A stretch of DNA of 64,000 nucleotides from Cyclina sinensis. Lineage: Eukaryota; Mollusca; Bivalvia; Venerida; Veneridae. The translations under genes and the position numbers were made by a program. Location: positions 20,782,047-20,846,046 of the forward strand of contig JAAONU010000010.1 of assembly GCA_012932295.1 (NCBI GenBank), given 5' to 3'. The notes beneath the pieces are model-generated. The model saw only the letters and a program-made list of their open reading frames with translations. It was not told where the DNA came from and ran no database searches. Of this stretch, positions 46,819 through 59,473 are shown one piece after another (positions within the stretch are counted from its first letter, which is position 1; each line of letters begins with the position of its first letter).

Positions 46819-49688
46819 TGGAAGGTTTTACTTAATGAGATTTGGAACTACCAAATACTAAAACATACTGAGTTATCTAAGATTTGATGTCATTCGTACA
46901 ATGGAGGATAAATTAACACCATAGGTGACATAGAAATGCATCTTGAAGTTCACTTTACTTTTCGCTCTGTCTTAACGACATTGGAAATCGAGGAAATACA
47001 GGTTATGAAAATATACTGTGGAGCTCGCTGAAAGTTTTTGCGATAGCTTAGAGACAACTTCTTTGAGAAATTCTCCATTTATTCAAAAACGTTGTGAGAA
47101 GGTCGTTTCTGACACTAAATTTAATGAAATCGTGCTAATATTTCCAAGCGAATCGATATGTCTCTTAGATTAATGTAAATCTACAGTACATATATTTTAT
47201 CACCATTTTCTTATTTTCAGCATTCATATACCAGGAAATCACTGCATATTTTGTATTCGGTATTTCAGTATTCTGTTTATGGTAGGGTTCGCCTGATCCG
47301 GCCGTGTTCCTGTCAAGTACAGTTGCCCAAGGGCCAAATCGCTTAGACCGAACGGAAACCTTTTTTGTTTAATGTGAAAGTTATACCCTGAAATATAAGG
47401 TATCTCGTTGTTTCTTAAGATTATGTAAACGAATAATTTTGAATGAATAATTACCCAATGTCTAGGTGTAGTGAAATTTCTAATTCTAAAAATGCATCTT
47501 GTGTAAGTAAAATCGTGTAACTTTTGATGATTTTGAATGAATTATTAATAACCCATGTCAATGTGTAATAACATGTTTTAGGGTGAAAGATTTTGATCTT
47601 TAGTTTTGAAACAGATATATGTTTTTGTACCATTTTGGGTTGAAAAGCCATTGATTCCAATTAATACTTACAACTTGGAATATAGCCTGATCTTTTTAAA
47701 TCTTTACGAGTAATACTTTTTAAACTCTTTTTAAACTCTTTCCGAAAATGTGCATTTTATGTACGATGCTTTGAATAATTTGCAATCAGTATCTTAAAAT
47801 ATTACCAAAAATATCAGGGTTTCTTTACTCCTAAGTTTCATTTAATAACAATCATTATATCTTAGTTTCAATTTCCTCTAATGACAGTTTTAATTATTTC
47901 AATCAGCAGTCATTTATTATTTTGCATTCCCATGTTTCGTCTGCAGACAAATTAAAACGAACCTGGAAATGGGTGTCTGTAGCTATTATGTAGCCGTTTT
48001 TCTTAATTAGATTGCGTTTTTTAATATTCGTTGCCCAGTTAAAAGACGTTGCCATAGATTTGTATTAAGTGTAATGCTTTGCCGTTTTATGAATATCTGT
48101 GTCAAAAGTGTAAAAACCTTAATCTTTGAGCAGATGATTTTGTGATAATATTGACATTGGATTTCAAATATAATATCAATAATATCGATAGCCCAGTGTG
48201 ATTTTTATGGTAGAGGCTTCTGGATTAATATCGAGCTGCCACACTATCGCACTGCGCCATCAATATGTCATTACGGCTTTGTTCAGACGACAATAATGAT
48301 ATGCAAATGCGTTCTTATTGTTCACTTACAATCTGATTTTATCATAACCCAACCATATCTAGGGTGGCTCTTAATACTTGCTGATTACAGCCGTTAAATC
48401 TCGCGAGATTTTTCGAGAATAATCATTGATAGCATTGTTAGTACTGTTTCTATCATATTCATTTATAATTGTATCCAGAGATCTGTCCTTAGGGTCATTT
48501 CTTTGCTAACAGCCTGGCAAACGTACTGAATAATATATAAATGAATTAAATGAAGAAGCAGCTGTTGGTAGAAGGTACTGTTTGTGCACAGGAGCAATTG
48601 AAATAAAAGTATGTTTATTTATTGGAGGGACCATGCACACATATGAATTGTCTATTAAAGTAACATGATAATTGAAGCCACATTTTAAGCGTGTAATTGA
48701 AAGACACTTAAACTGCAATTGTTCTTTGTGTTAACGATACTCTATCACTGTTTATTAAAAAACCAGTTCATCAACGACAATCAGTGTTTTTTGAATGACT
48801 GAAACAGTTGTGCTAACATCTTGAACAAAACAGGTATAAAGTCTCAAGAGTCTAACGTATGCGTCAAACATTAAATGCTTATTGGATTTTTATAAGGTAT
48901 CTCTTGGATTTCAGAATTCTAATTGTATGGCCTCGACGCTTGTATTCAGTTCTGCTGAGAAACCACATTTTATTTGTCCTTAACCTAAAATTGTTTTGAA
49001 TATTTCAATTCTGGAAACGAAACATGTTAATTTCAGTCTAAACCAGTCGATCCTTTAATGGAATTTTTAACGCTCGCAAGCATCTGTTGATGTCAAATTG
49101 ATGTAAAATTAACAACTTTTTGTCTGAAATCCTTGAACTTTAAATTTCACAAGGGTAATTAAAGTGAAGCCATGTCACTGTTTTTGTCTTTGTGCATGGA
49201 TTGCTTCAGCGTACAGATTTTTCATTGATTTTTATTCCCTTTTAATGCTTCAGTATTACTGAAAATGCAATCAAAAAAAAAAACAGAAAAAGAAAAATAA
49301 GTTGTTATGCAGGTTAAATTTATTTTCTGGGGAATGGCCATGTAATTGAAACAAGTAAATCCTTTTACAACGCCTATTGTAATCGATGGCTGGTTATATC
49401 AGAATATCTTTGTACCTTCTTTAATGCTTGAAGCATCATCTGTATATGGTTATAATATCGAAAAAGCTTAGCAGACGTTCTTAAGAAAGGTGCCATCAAC
49501 TGAAATACTGTGTATCAGAGCATTCCGCCTTAGGCATAAAACATCAATCATATTTCTGCACTGGTCCACACGACTTGGTTAATAAACATCTGTTGTTTAG
49601 GAACGTTTTTGTTTAACGAACAACTCTTATATCAGGACATAGTTCTTTTTATGTAACCTCGTAACATTGATATAGTCCAACAAGTTAC
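46819..49688. other. No gene seen
   Basis: AT-rich. 'ttaaatctcgcgagattttt' near 48395 shares the TCTCGCGAGAT palindrome with the repeat at 51520-51720. Frames at 47451-47660 and 48506-48718 have no recognisable motif. Confidence 0.4.
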
Positions 49689-49871
49689 TTAACCCATTAA
49701 TGTTTAGCGTCTACAAAAGTTGACGCCGCACTTTTTGAACACTGTTTGCACAAAGAACCGTCTTCCCTAAATAGATTAAGATTTAAAACTCATACCAGAC
49801 ACCCTTTTAATTTAAACAGGACTCGTCCAACCTGTAAGGATGGCAAAATCCATTAGGCATAAATGGGTTAA
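49689..49871 (-). mobile_element. MITE with TTAACCCATT ends, 183 bp
   Basis: TTAACCCATTAATG at the left and CATAAATGGGTTAA at the right form inverted ends. Read on the minus strand it aligns along its whole length with 52021-52245 ('gccnaatggattntgccatc', 'tgcaaacagtgt', 'gacgctaggcattaatgggttaa'). Confidence 0.88.
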
Positions 49872-50939
49872 GTCGATGTTTTTTAGTTTTTCATTGGATA
49901 AATATTCATTTTATAATTCTTTATTGTGCACTGTTACTTTCTTTCTAAAAAAGAGATTTTGCCAGTGCCACTGCATTATCTGAACAAAGAATGCACTCGT
50001 GCGAATAAGTTGGAAAAAAAAATTAATGATGCTATGCTAAATGTAATAACTACCCCGAACTTCCTTTGCTGGCATCTGCTTTGTAAATATCCTTCTTTGG
50101 GGAACACATCTGAATTCTCAGAAGTAATGTTTACGGCTTAATCTTCTGAAAGAGTTCTAGAAAACTGGTCGACTTAAACAAATCTTAAAAGACAAATTTG
50201 TCTTAATAGATGGTTATGTGTATGATGGAGTTATAGTTAAGGATAGAATTTAGGAGCACTCAAGCAATTTATGGACACTATTATTTATTAACCTCTTGCA
50301 ATTTCTCTTTTCTTTACTTTAGAATCAGCCACTGTATTATTAAGTTTAAGTGGAAAATGATGCCTCATATTACATCTTCATATTAAAGTTATTTTGAAAC
50401 TTCAGTGTATTGATTTCCCTGCATAAAACACAAAGTAGAACTAAAAATAATTTATGTTCTGTAGAAAGTTCCACAAAATCTGATCTGAAAAACCTATTTT
50501 GTTGCCGTAGGAGGATTTTATTTAAATATCCAAAGGTAATGACGTTATCTAGTATAAACTTGCAATTAAATTGCTTACACCATCTGTTACCTTACTACAA
50601 AAACTGTAATTGAATAGCGCAAAGTTGATGAATATGAAAAAAAGAACGAATCTTAATGAGATAAGAAACTTTCTCCCTCAAGATTGCAAGGATTGTTAAT
50701 TATTGTTATTTTTTATCAGCTGTCTTTTCTTTATGGATTTCATTAAGAGAGTTGTGGTCAGTCTTTAATTGCATCTTTAAGATACGGACATTTGTTCGTA
50801 GGAATCCGAGCATAAGTCAAGATCAACAGACGAAATGATATACCAATTCACCATAGGCCCAGCTCTGAGACCATTATGGATTCTTCATTAGCCGCGATAC
50901 GTATTTTGTTCAGAACAATATTAAACGAAATATGTAGAT
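49872..50939. other. No gene seen
   Basis: Short frames at 49926-50141 and 50410-50613 lack recognisable motifs. 'ttttgttgccgtag' at about 50496-50509 could be a splice acceptor followed by ~28 open bases and GTAATG, but it is too short to support an exon. Confidence 0.35.
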
Positions 50940-50992
50940 AACATATTATGTTTTACTGATCGAAAGGTCATGGGTTCGAATCTGGTTGCCTC
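50940..50992 (+). repeat. 3' half of a tRNA-like repeat
   Basis: 'ttttactgatcgaaaggtcatgggttcgaatctgg' closely resembles the tRNA-like part at 46645-46682, including the B-box GGTTCGAATC. The A-box half and the inverted ends of that element are not seen, so this is a fragment or a separate SINE. Confidence 0.5.
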
Positions 50993-51480
50993 GACATGTT
51001 CTCTTGGCTTGTATGAACCAGTGGTTTGATTATGTACCACCATACATATTACATGTATTCATTTATATATTATTTTCAAACAAATGGCAATAAATAGTCT
51101 GAAATATACGTAAAATTCATATAAACGCCCTACTTTCGGTTTTGCAGCGACACGGGTTACCTCTTTGCTGTTGATATTTTATGTCAAAGATAACCTCTCT
51201 CATTTTTTTTCTTTCAGGCACGGGTACCCTCTTAGCACCGTGATTGCGATATATCTGTTATAACACTTAATACAGTAGTCAAATAAAAGCAGTCGAATTA
51301 AAAAATATTAATAAAATAAAATAAAAATTAATAAAAATATTACTGTCTAGTATTATTTCAATGCCTTTTGACTTTTTTACGTTATATCTTAACGTGATAA
51401 AATACTTGCATCGTTTTCAGCTTGCCTTAGACCTTAATTTTATATTTCGTTCTCTATAAACTTGTTGTAAAGAAGCCCGC

Positions 51481-51720
51481 GTTATGAAGGGCAAACAGAT
51501 TTGACGTTAAACGAAATCAAACGAATCCATTATACATTTATCACTGAGACATTTCCTGCTATATCGGTTATGCAAATGCTCAAGCCCGGAAGCATTTTCT
51601 GAATCAAAATCAAAAATATCATTAATGCTTTTGATTATTATCGTTATATCTCGCGAGATTGCTTGCGAGATTGTTGAGGGTTTACTGATATATCATCAAT
51701 TTGATTTCCTTTTATTAAGA
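51481..51720. repeat. Dispersed repeat with TCTCGCGAGAT palindrome, copy 1
   Basis: 'gcccggaagcatt', 'tcaaaa', 'atctcgcgagat' and 'tttactgatatatcat' occur in the same order at 55330-55560 ('gcccggaagcatt', 'atcaaaa', 'atctcgcgatat', 'tttactgatagttcat'). The palindrome ATCTCGCGAGAT is intact here. Element ends are not defined. Confidence 0.6.
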
Positions 51721-52020
51721 TGAAGCTTCAATTTTTGTCCATATTTATGACTTTATGATCCCATTTCACCCAAGATCAGCGGACAATAATGACCAATCAA
51801 AACTTAAACCGAGATTGACCGTTATTTATTGTAGAATGGACATCTCAGAAAATAAGTTCAGATGAAAGGGTTAAACAAATAATGGACCACATCTGTAGGG
51901 CTCACAAGAACTTTACCAAGTATGCACACAAAATTGTCAAGGATTTGGCAGAACCTGTTTCGGTAGGACCTTAAGAGAGTAGGTAAATCATTGGTACAAC
52001 TGAACTGAAGACAGATGATT

Positions 52021-52245
52021 TTTACCCATTTATGCCCAATGGATTATGCCATCTTTGTTAGTTGGGCAAAGTCCATTTTCAATTATAAGTGTTTCTGGTA
52101 GAATTGTTTCATTCAATTTAGAGAAGAAATGTCTTTATGCAAACAGTGTAGCCCATGAACAGACCCCGCATATCGCGGCGTCTGATCTGGGTCTGCACAG
52201 TTTGCCTATCACTAATTTTATGGACGCTAGGCATTAATGGGTTAA
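52021..52245 (+). mobile_element. MITE with TTAACCCATT ends, 225 bp
   Basis: The ends are TTTACCCATTTATGCC and GGCATTAATGGGTTAA. It includes an inner stem between GCAAACAGTGTAG (52139) and CTGCACAGTTTGC (52193). Same family as 49689-49871, opposite orientation. I recognise this family as widespread in bivalves (from memory). The open frame at 52046-52237 is inside it and spurious. Confidence 0.9.
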
Positions 52246-52709
52246 ATAGTTTGCGAAAAGATATATTGGCATAACACATTAGTAAGAATTTATGACGTTC
52301 AATTCCAGCTTAGAACATATTTTGCGAGGTCCTTAAACGTATTACTTCTTGGTTATAATCTTTTTTTTTTTTCATTGAATTCATTTTTTTAAATGTCAGA
52401 ATAAAGCATTCGGATTAATATCATGTTGAAAACTACCATTTTAAAACAATGATTATTGTACTTTATTGTAAGCAAAAATTTAAGACGTTCTTTAAAAAAA
52501 AAGATTTACATACAATATGCAAGTATCTGCAGAACTTGCAGGACATCTTCTCGTCAAAGCTGTCTTCTCGTGGGACACTTTTCCTCACGTAGGGTCTGTC
52601 TTCTTTTAATACCTGTTTTTTTCTTCGTAGGACTACTTGGACATGTCTGCCAAGCAAATGATATTTTAGATCACATTCCTTTCGACATTTTCTGAAATCA
52701 AAGTGGCCT

Positions 52710-52785
52710 TCATGAAGTATTCATGCAAATGACATCTGTCGTATGATCTACAGATGTCTCGACGGATTTCCTTCTGTCAGCTAGC
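52710..52785 (-). CDS. Candidate exon, unit 0 of a minus-strand gene family
   Basis: On the minus strand, TTTCCTTGTTTTAATAG (ending at 52786) is a strong acceptor. It is followed by an open frame with the core RKSVETSVDHTTDV and a stop at 52712-52710. Paralogous acceptor-plus-frame units are at 56206 (RLSTETSEYHMTEH) and 60473 (SIEISVHHSTENSL). The acceptor and the ETS-like core are the conserved parts. No protein family is recognised. The reading frame relative to the acceptor differs between units, so at least some are broken. Confidence 0.28.
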
Positions 52786-54117
52786 CTATTAAAACAAGGA
52801 AATTAGATACAGTGTTAAATGATTCATAGAAATAACTTCACATTTTACACAAAAGGAACAACAAATCTAACGAGTGATTCAGTATAAGAAAGACCGATGC
52901 AATTTCCTTTAAGAAATTTGAAAAAGGCAACTTGTATTGTTCTGACATCTTAGATATCCACTTGATGTTTTTCAGTAGCGAACACATTTGTTTTGTTACA
53001 TTCCTGAGGATATGGAAATTGATTTCAGACGTGCATCTTTTCAGTTACTTTTCATTCTTTTGACATTTGTCCTACGTTATATATTGCTTGTTTAATTATA
53101 GTTCTACGATGTTTATTGATTTACCATGATTCTATCTTGTTTCTTCATTACTTTTAACTTTCAAGAGTTTGCTAAAATAAATGATGGAGCATCGGCTGGA
53201 GACAGGTAACAGCTACTTGTTTCAAGTTTTCGGCGAAGCTGTATTCAAATCGATTTTAACCTTCATTTTTAACGAATGAAATAGCTAGATGCAAAATCTT
53301 CAGCTGAAGAAGGAAGTTTGCCATTGGTTAAAAGTGTTGCTGTTGTGAAATCGTAATTGTTAGTTTAATTGTCTCTGGAAAAAATGCAATAATACTAACA
53401 TTAATACAGCCGTAAGTTATATATTGAAACGTGTTAACCATGTAAAATTATACTAAATGAAATAAGTATAGAATAAATATGACTAAATATTAATAATGTT
53501 ACTGATACTTTTAACATTAAACTCAAAATTATTTGGTTTGTTTATGGCCAAAACTGCTGTGGAAATACGACATTCGGTTAGTACGCGCTTTTCAGTATTT
53601 GCCAATGTCCGAAAATTACACACTTATGGGGCTTTAACTTTGTACCTGTATCTAGCCTATCATCTTCTATAAAGTTTTTCTTGTGTTTTTTAATTACTAT
53701 TTTTAGTTTCTTCATTTAAGAAAGTCGTTTTGTTATCTCAAAACACTTTCAGCTGTTGATTGTGCGAATAGAGATTGTCGTAATTCTTGTGTGCATTCAG
53801 TGGTCTGATATGCTACTTGCAGACTTTATATCATTCATATGCATCATCACTGCATATAAAGTTTCATCATCATCACTGATGATGACTGCTTAAGACTGTA
53901 AACGGAGATACACGACATAGACCGGGTCACTGAGACAAGTTTATTTCCTGTAAGCGTCCGAACAGATTCGATAGGAATTCTGAATGCAGGAAAACAGATA
54001 AAACACTAGCATTCATGCTTGTGCATGGATATTGTAAGAAATTAATCTTACTTGGAAACAATGAGAAGACATTTGACTGGGAATATAAAATGATTTTATT
54101 AAGATAGAGAGAGAAAA

Positions 54118-54348
54118 ATGTTGAAATATAGGTCGCATTTACTTTACTTAAATCCGTCTTTTAATCCGTTGTTCTTTCATTTTCTTCTTTTGTATGTCCA
54201 TAAAGAAATTCTTAAAAATCTTGATGTTACGATAGGAGAAAAAGGGTCTTTTTTAACGAATATTGCCTATTTCGAATTCCTATTTGAAAAACTCATTGAA
54301 TTGAAAAATTGTTTATCGTCTCATCTTAATCTGAATGTTATTTCCTAA
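54118..54348 (+). other. Unsupported open frame in a gene-poor stretch (52.8-56.0 kb)
   Basis: A 76-codon frame with leucine/phenylalanine-rich composition and no motif or codon evidence. The surrounding 52.8-56.0 kb otherwise holds only the repeat at 55330-55560 and nothing else recognisable. Confidence 0.1.
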
Positions 54349-55329
54349 CCCCCTTTTGCATTTTCTATATACACAGAGGACCTTCTGATGGAGAAAGGTA
54401 TTTAACCATTTCATTTTGTACTCACGAGCAGATTTTCCCGAAAGAATAATGGAAATTACGTAGGAGAAACGCGTTACTCAATATGGTATCATATAAGTGG
54501 CGAAGGTTATTTAATTTAAAACATTGAAGTGACATTTCCATCTGTTACTTGATTAGAAAATTTATTTTTAGATACAGAAGTATTTTAGTACGCCTTCAAA
54601 GGTTTCTATCAACTAAACATATCGAGAGGTAAGTGTAGAACTGTTGCTACAACACAAAAAGTAAGAAGGTGATACATTAATATTGTTCATAGCTCTCGAT
54701 ATATTATCTTGTTTTTCTTGCACAGTTTACAGCCACTCTTTCACAGATCGAGACGAAAATGCGAATGTTTCCGAGAAAAAAAAAAGACGATGCTTCAGTA
54801 CTTAGGAAGAAAATTTTCATAAGTGCAAGTACTCTTTCTAGACCTAAAATAACAGTGGATTCACAATTCTCTGGGCACTAAATAGAGCCTAGTTTACTCT
54901 TTTTTTAAATCAGTTTCAATAATTAGACTATTGCTGTAGTCATCTTTTTATTCTACCTGTCTAATAGTAACGTTGAACCAAATATATGCTTAAAATTCAT
55001 CTATTATTGAAAATGATTAAAAAATTGTAAGCAATGAAACTGTACTCCGTGACATATGTTCAGAATTTTTATTACTTATCTCATATTCCGTCTGACACAA
55101 AACAAAATGGAAACTGCAGCTGCGCTCACTAAAATACCATACAAATTTGATAACGGTATTAAAAAAAACAAACAAGATTAAATGACAGATATTTCATTTA
55201 GTACGTAACACGCAGTTCTGCAGTACAATATTATTCATTCTATTTAAAAAAGAGACCAAAAACCGCAGGTACCGAAGAAATTTACCGAGAAAAGCAATTT
55301 GTTAGCAAAGACTTATGATACATTTTACA

Positions 55330-55560
55330 TTAATTCCTGTTATTCACGGTTTATTGGACCATGCTATGTGTATGGAAATGTGTTAGCCCGGAAGCATTGC
55401 CGTTCATTTTTTATACAATCAAAACTCTCATTGTGTTTGCAAATATGATATTTTTCGGCCGATTATTACAAAAACATCTCGCGATATTTTTTCGATGATT
55501 TACTGATAGTTCATTAGTAAAGACGTGGTTTTACACTGAGTGTATTTAACTATTTGGCAA
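55330..55560. repeat. Dispersed repeat with TCTCGCGAGAT palindrome, copy 2
   Basis: Same order of short conserved words as at 51481-51720. The palindrome is degraded to ATCTCGCGATAT. Confidence 0.6.
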
Positions 55561-56147
55561 TATTTATATCTGTACGATTGCTTGACACTTGAGACGAAGC
55601 GTATCTTGGATGATCTATCACAGGCTAAGAAGAGGAAGCAGGTTCATCTCATAATTCTTGTAAAACTGGCTACTTGACACTGAAAGGGTTAATGGGGAAT
55701 CAAAAAATGTCTTATCCCTTAAGGCCTAGAGTAACGTACGAATCAAATAATAGAACCTGACAGACTTAGAGTTCGGACGTTTAAAGTAAATGAGGGTTTA
55801 CCCTGTAAGGCTAAGAGTAAAAGGCAAATCATATAGTGGGCATAGCATATAAGCCTTAAATTAAAGTAAAAAGTAATAGTCGATAGAACATGCGAGACTT
55901 AAAGTTAAGGACGTTTTAAATATTTGGCAGAACTAGAGTTGTTTGTACTTGATAACGAACCGTCATTCTGTCGACAAATCCGGACATTATAGAAGATGAA
56001 TAGTGGCATGCACTGAGAGGAAATTTAGCAACTCAGACAGAACCATTCCAGTGACAGCAAGACTTGCAGAACATGTCTGGCAGATGATGTTTTACATAGC
56101 ACTCTATTCACAACGCTGTCAAAATGACACTTGTTGCTCCCATAGAA

Positions 56148-56206
56148 TTACATCTTAATATGCTCTGTCATATGATATTCAGATGTCTCTGTGGATAACC
56201 TCATGT
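56148..56206 (-). CDS. Candidate exon, unit I of the minus-strand family
   Basis: The acceptor TTTTCTTGCTTTTGTAAG ends at 56207 (minus strand). The open frame MRLSTETSEYHMTEHIKM is followed by a stop. It lies 754 bp downstream of the exon-1-like start at 56960. If that exon is cut at GGCCT|GTAAAC (phase 1), the two exons join in frame to a peptide of ~34 residues. Further exons could lie between. Paralogues are at 52785 and 60473. Function unknown. Confidence 0.28.
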
Positions 56207-56681
56207 CTTACAAAAGCAAGAAAATTAGGTATCAGATTATATCATTAATGCTTGACATCTGCTATCAGACGAAAACTGTTTATAAACAAACTGGATCAGG
56301 AAAAAAATAGCTTATTTGTTGTTTGTTGTTTTTGCTACGCAAATCGACATGTTCATTTAAATTGATACCCATTTTAGAACTTACATTCAGAAAAATTTCA
56401 TTCTGATCTGTTTTAACTGGGGGAATGATTTATTTAAGCAATGTTCATCAATGTCTGTTACCATAGTCCCTAGTAGTTCCAAAATTCCTTTGGTGACTGA
56501 AATCAAGTTTAATAGAACAAAATGTAGAAAAAGAAAAACATCATAATTTTTGGCATTCGAACGTAAACAGACAGACATGTATCTCAGACTCATAAACAGA
56601 CAGTGGAAATGCTAGTTTGGTAACAGCCGTGTGATTGAATAGCTTAAACAAATTGCTCTAACAAGAAAACTGATTATTTTT

Positions 56682-56732
56682 CGTTTATTCATTCATTCAT
56701 TCGATCGTTCGTTCGTTCATTCGTACCTTCAT
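56682..56732. repeat. (TTCA/TTCG)n microsatellite
   Basis: About a dozen tetranucleotides, attc repeats shifting to gttc and back. Confidence 0.9.
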
Positions 56733-56885
56733 TAATTTGTTTATTTGTAGGGTAGTTGTTGGAGGTTGTTGAGGTAAGCATTCGCGCTAACGAACGTGAA
56801 ATAATTTGAAACAATTGCAACATTTTACTGGATCAGAACTTAAATTGAGCAGTTATCTCCCTAGCCAATCTTTTTGTCTCGCTTC

Positions 56886-56960
56886 CTATATTTTAATTGA
56901 AATCTGCTGTTTACAGGCCGAAAGTAATTGTTCTCCGTTAATTAAGTCTGTGATGGACAT
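56886..56960 (-). CDS. Candidate first exon, unit I (MSITDLIN...)
   Basis: ATG at 56960 in the context AACATGTCC starts MSITDLINGEQLLSACKQQ. The frame stays open for 24 codons. A possible donor CCT|GTAAAC falls after codon 15. A TATA box (TGTATAAAT, 57010-57002) lies 45-50 bp upstream. Two paralogues (59220 and 62623) keep the TATA, its spacing and the codons. Among the first eight codons, differences between copies are nearly all third-position (TCC/TCT, ATC/ATT, TTA/TTG), with one ACA/GCA change. That is the signature of coding selection. The protein family is not recognised. Confidence 0.35.
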   Translation of the reverse strand: MSITDLINGEQLLSACKQQISIKI

Positions 56961-57000
56961 GTTGATATTGGTTATGCTAGAGTAAGGAGAAACATGATAA

Positions 57001-57012
57001 GCAATTTATACA
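57001..57012 (-). promoter_or_regulatory. TATA box of unit I
   Basis: Minus-strand TGTATAAATTGC, conserved in position with ATATAATAAAG (59280-59270) and TTTATAAATG (62673-62664) upstream of the paralogous starts. Confidence 0.4.
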
Positions 57013-57399
57013 GTACAGCATGGATGATCCTATTTATTAAACGTCAAGATGATTTGACATGTCCATTCTAATATTGCTTGAATGAAGGTCATTCATTTTG
57101 AGCCAGACATGTGCTTATCGTTTTTTTAAACTTGAACTACGATGGTCATAATTTGTTTTCCTAATTAAAGATATATCTCCTACAAGAAAAAAACAAGCAC
57201 TTCAATTCTGCTATTGCTGTATTGGTATACTGCACTCTGGGTAATAAATTGAATAGGCCTTTCCTATAACAAATCCGGCAATATTCCACTGTGATATGTT
57301 CAATTGCCAAATTGGGCAGCTTATTAAGGTCTTCCAGTGTTAAATTCAAATTGCAACTTGTTCCTTAGAATTTCAAAACAAATCCTTTGTAGTTTTCAC

Positions 57400-57526
57400 C
57401 TTTTTAACTTCAGAGTCAACGCAAATGTTATTTCTTCAGCTAAAACTTCTTGCCTCTGTTGTCTGAAGTCAGACAAAACTTCTATTAATTTCTTATCCAA
57501 ATATGCAAGTGGGTTTTCTTCGGACA
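57400..57526 (-). CDS. Candidate internal exon, helical and charged
   Basis: On the minus strand a weak acceptor (TTAATTTTACTGAG, ending at 57527) is followed by 41 open codons and two bases, then a donor AAAAG|GTGAAA at 57399. The encoded segment (SEENPLAYLDKKLIEVLSDF, then RQQRQEVLAEEITFAL) has the leucine/glutamate/lysine periodicity of an amphipathic helix and looks unlike the AT-rich noise around it. It lies ~0.5 kb upstream of unit I's TATA box and could be the last part of unit II or a separate gene. No family is recognised. Confidence 0.28.
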
Positions 57527-59169
57527 CTCAGTAAAATTAACGATACAGGTCTTACTTCGTTTAGGGCTGCCCAAAGCTGTATGATAACATCTTTCCCAAA
57601 TGTTGCACGTGACACTCGGGATTTCTTTTGCACATAGAATAGCCTAATTCTGCAAAACGGAGGTATTACACGGGCTGTTTGAGAATGTAATGATCTGCTA
57701 ATACATTTTATTTAAACGAAGAAAATTACATTTACATTTCGTTTTGTAGTTTGTAAACTAGATATTACTGAATGTGTTTTGAATGTTTTGTACATGTTTT
57801 ATTTTTATGTTGATATGGATGGATGATTGTGCAAATTTCCAAAACGTCAAGCAAACACGTGATGGAGGGTATATTTTGTATTTCTGTTCTGTCTGCTTTA
57901 TTTTTACCAAGAACTGTATGTTCATCAGTTGCCAATTACACCCGACTATACATTGTTATATAACTGTTCAAACACAGAGTACTTTCTCTGAAAATGTTAT
58001 CTGAAATAAAACATATTCTGGTTGAAGATTGCAATGTTTGCTTCCACGATGTCTTACTCCGATACTATAACGAGAAATATGTTATTGTCTTTTGGAAAAA
58101 AAATAATCTTAGACCGACTCCTGATAAATTTCTAATGTGAAGTATTACTCCTAAAGGATCACGAAATTACACAATCAAATGACCGACCACAGACAATGAG
58201 TTATACAATAAAATAGTTCTCTATCTATGACATAAAGTGAAAAAAAAGTTATTTTTAATACTTTCAGAAGGACGTTACAGTTCATGTATGCAAAACAAAG
58301 CAAGAACCATTGCTGAAATAATCACATATTAAGTCAAAATGATTGAGAAAGAACATAGATAAAGGAAATAAAGTAACCTGATTGTACCTAACTGGGTGGA
58401 ATATACCTCCATTGTTTTATTTCATATTGATGAATTAAAACAAATAGAATATGCGATGAACTTTTAAATAGGTTACGGGAAACATGTGCACAGTTCACAT
58501 AACTTATACATCAGTATTTAACTCAAAGGAAATAATGAATATGTTTTATATTGCAAAGTGTCAACATTTTTTTGAGATAGCGTGTTTCGGTGAGTCTTCT
58601 ACTGCCATGTGGTGTAAGACAAATGTGGAAAATTTAAATAAACTCTTTCGTGTGAAACAAGCATTGAACTGTTATGACACGAGCAAAGCTATCTGTTTCA
58701 GTACACAATTGTCAAGTCACTAGCTCGAGCCCTTTCGTTCCAATTTGTTGTTTATGGGAGATTGAAGAAGCTTGGAAATCCAAGTAAGAATGAGCAAAAA
58801 AACAATCAGGTTTCTGAAGAAGCTTTGTCTTTCGGTAATATATTTAGACACATTCTTCACTGTACTTTTGAAAATGGTCAGAAAAGGGAGGGTTGTGGGT
58901 ACTATCTTCCATCGAAGAAACACAAGCCTTATGGATTATAAATAAAATAATTAATTATTTCTTTTTCAATTTAGATAAATTAAATATAATAATATTCAAA
59001 TTATATAAAAAAGAAAACGAAGACCTACACAGAGTTATATGAATTGACACTGTAAGTATAATAAAAATATGTTTGCTCACTCTATTTTGTCTTAAACCAC
59101 TAACTAACTGTGTAGTCCATTGTATATTCCTTTTGTATTCCTTTTGTTGTTTGATTGACGTTTGTAATT

Positions 59170-59220
59170 TTACTTGTACACGAGACAATATCGTTGGTTA
59201 ATTAAGTCTGTAATAGACAT
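59170..59220 (-). CDS. Candidate first exon, unit II (MSITDLIN...)
   Basis: ATG at 59220 begins MSITDLINQRYCLVYK with a stop at codon 17. A possible donor is A|GTAAAA just before that stop. The first eight residues are identical to unit I despite two synonymous changes. A TATA-like ATATAATAAAG lies 50-60 bp upstream. No matching downstream acceptor exon was found for this unit, so it may be incomplete. Confidence 0.3.
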   Translation of the reverse strand: MSITDLINQRYCLVYK

Positions 59221-59473
59221 TTCGAGATCTATAGCATAAAAAGCTCAGACAATGTAGCCATAACTGTCTTTATTATATGGTTTTCGCTGGAATTAAACGG
59301 GATGTCATTGATTGAATACAAAAGATAGGTTGTGGGAGGCTGTAGCAGTCGTATTTTCTAACTATTGTTCATGTTATAAATATTGAACTTGTTGTATCCT
59401 AGGATTCCGCTCAAACTCAATATTTGATCCACGTTTCTTGTTGCAGATATTTATAGATCAAAACATTTTTTTA

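Noticed and set aside
47220..47290. Possible second receptor exon after 'cttattttcag' at 47211-47221
   Set aside because: The open frame following (FIYQEITAYFVFG...) does not resemble the expected receptor sequence and stops soon after.
45845..50590. Weak similarity between 45845-45900 and 50535-50590
   Set aside because: Only ~50 bp with many mismatches. Not enough to call a duplication.
52046..52237. 63-codon plus-strand frame
   Set aside because: Entirely inside the TTAACCC-type MITE.
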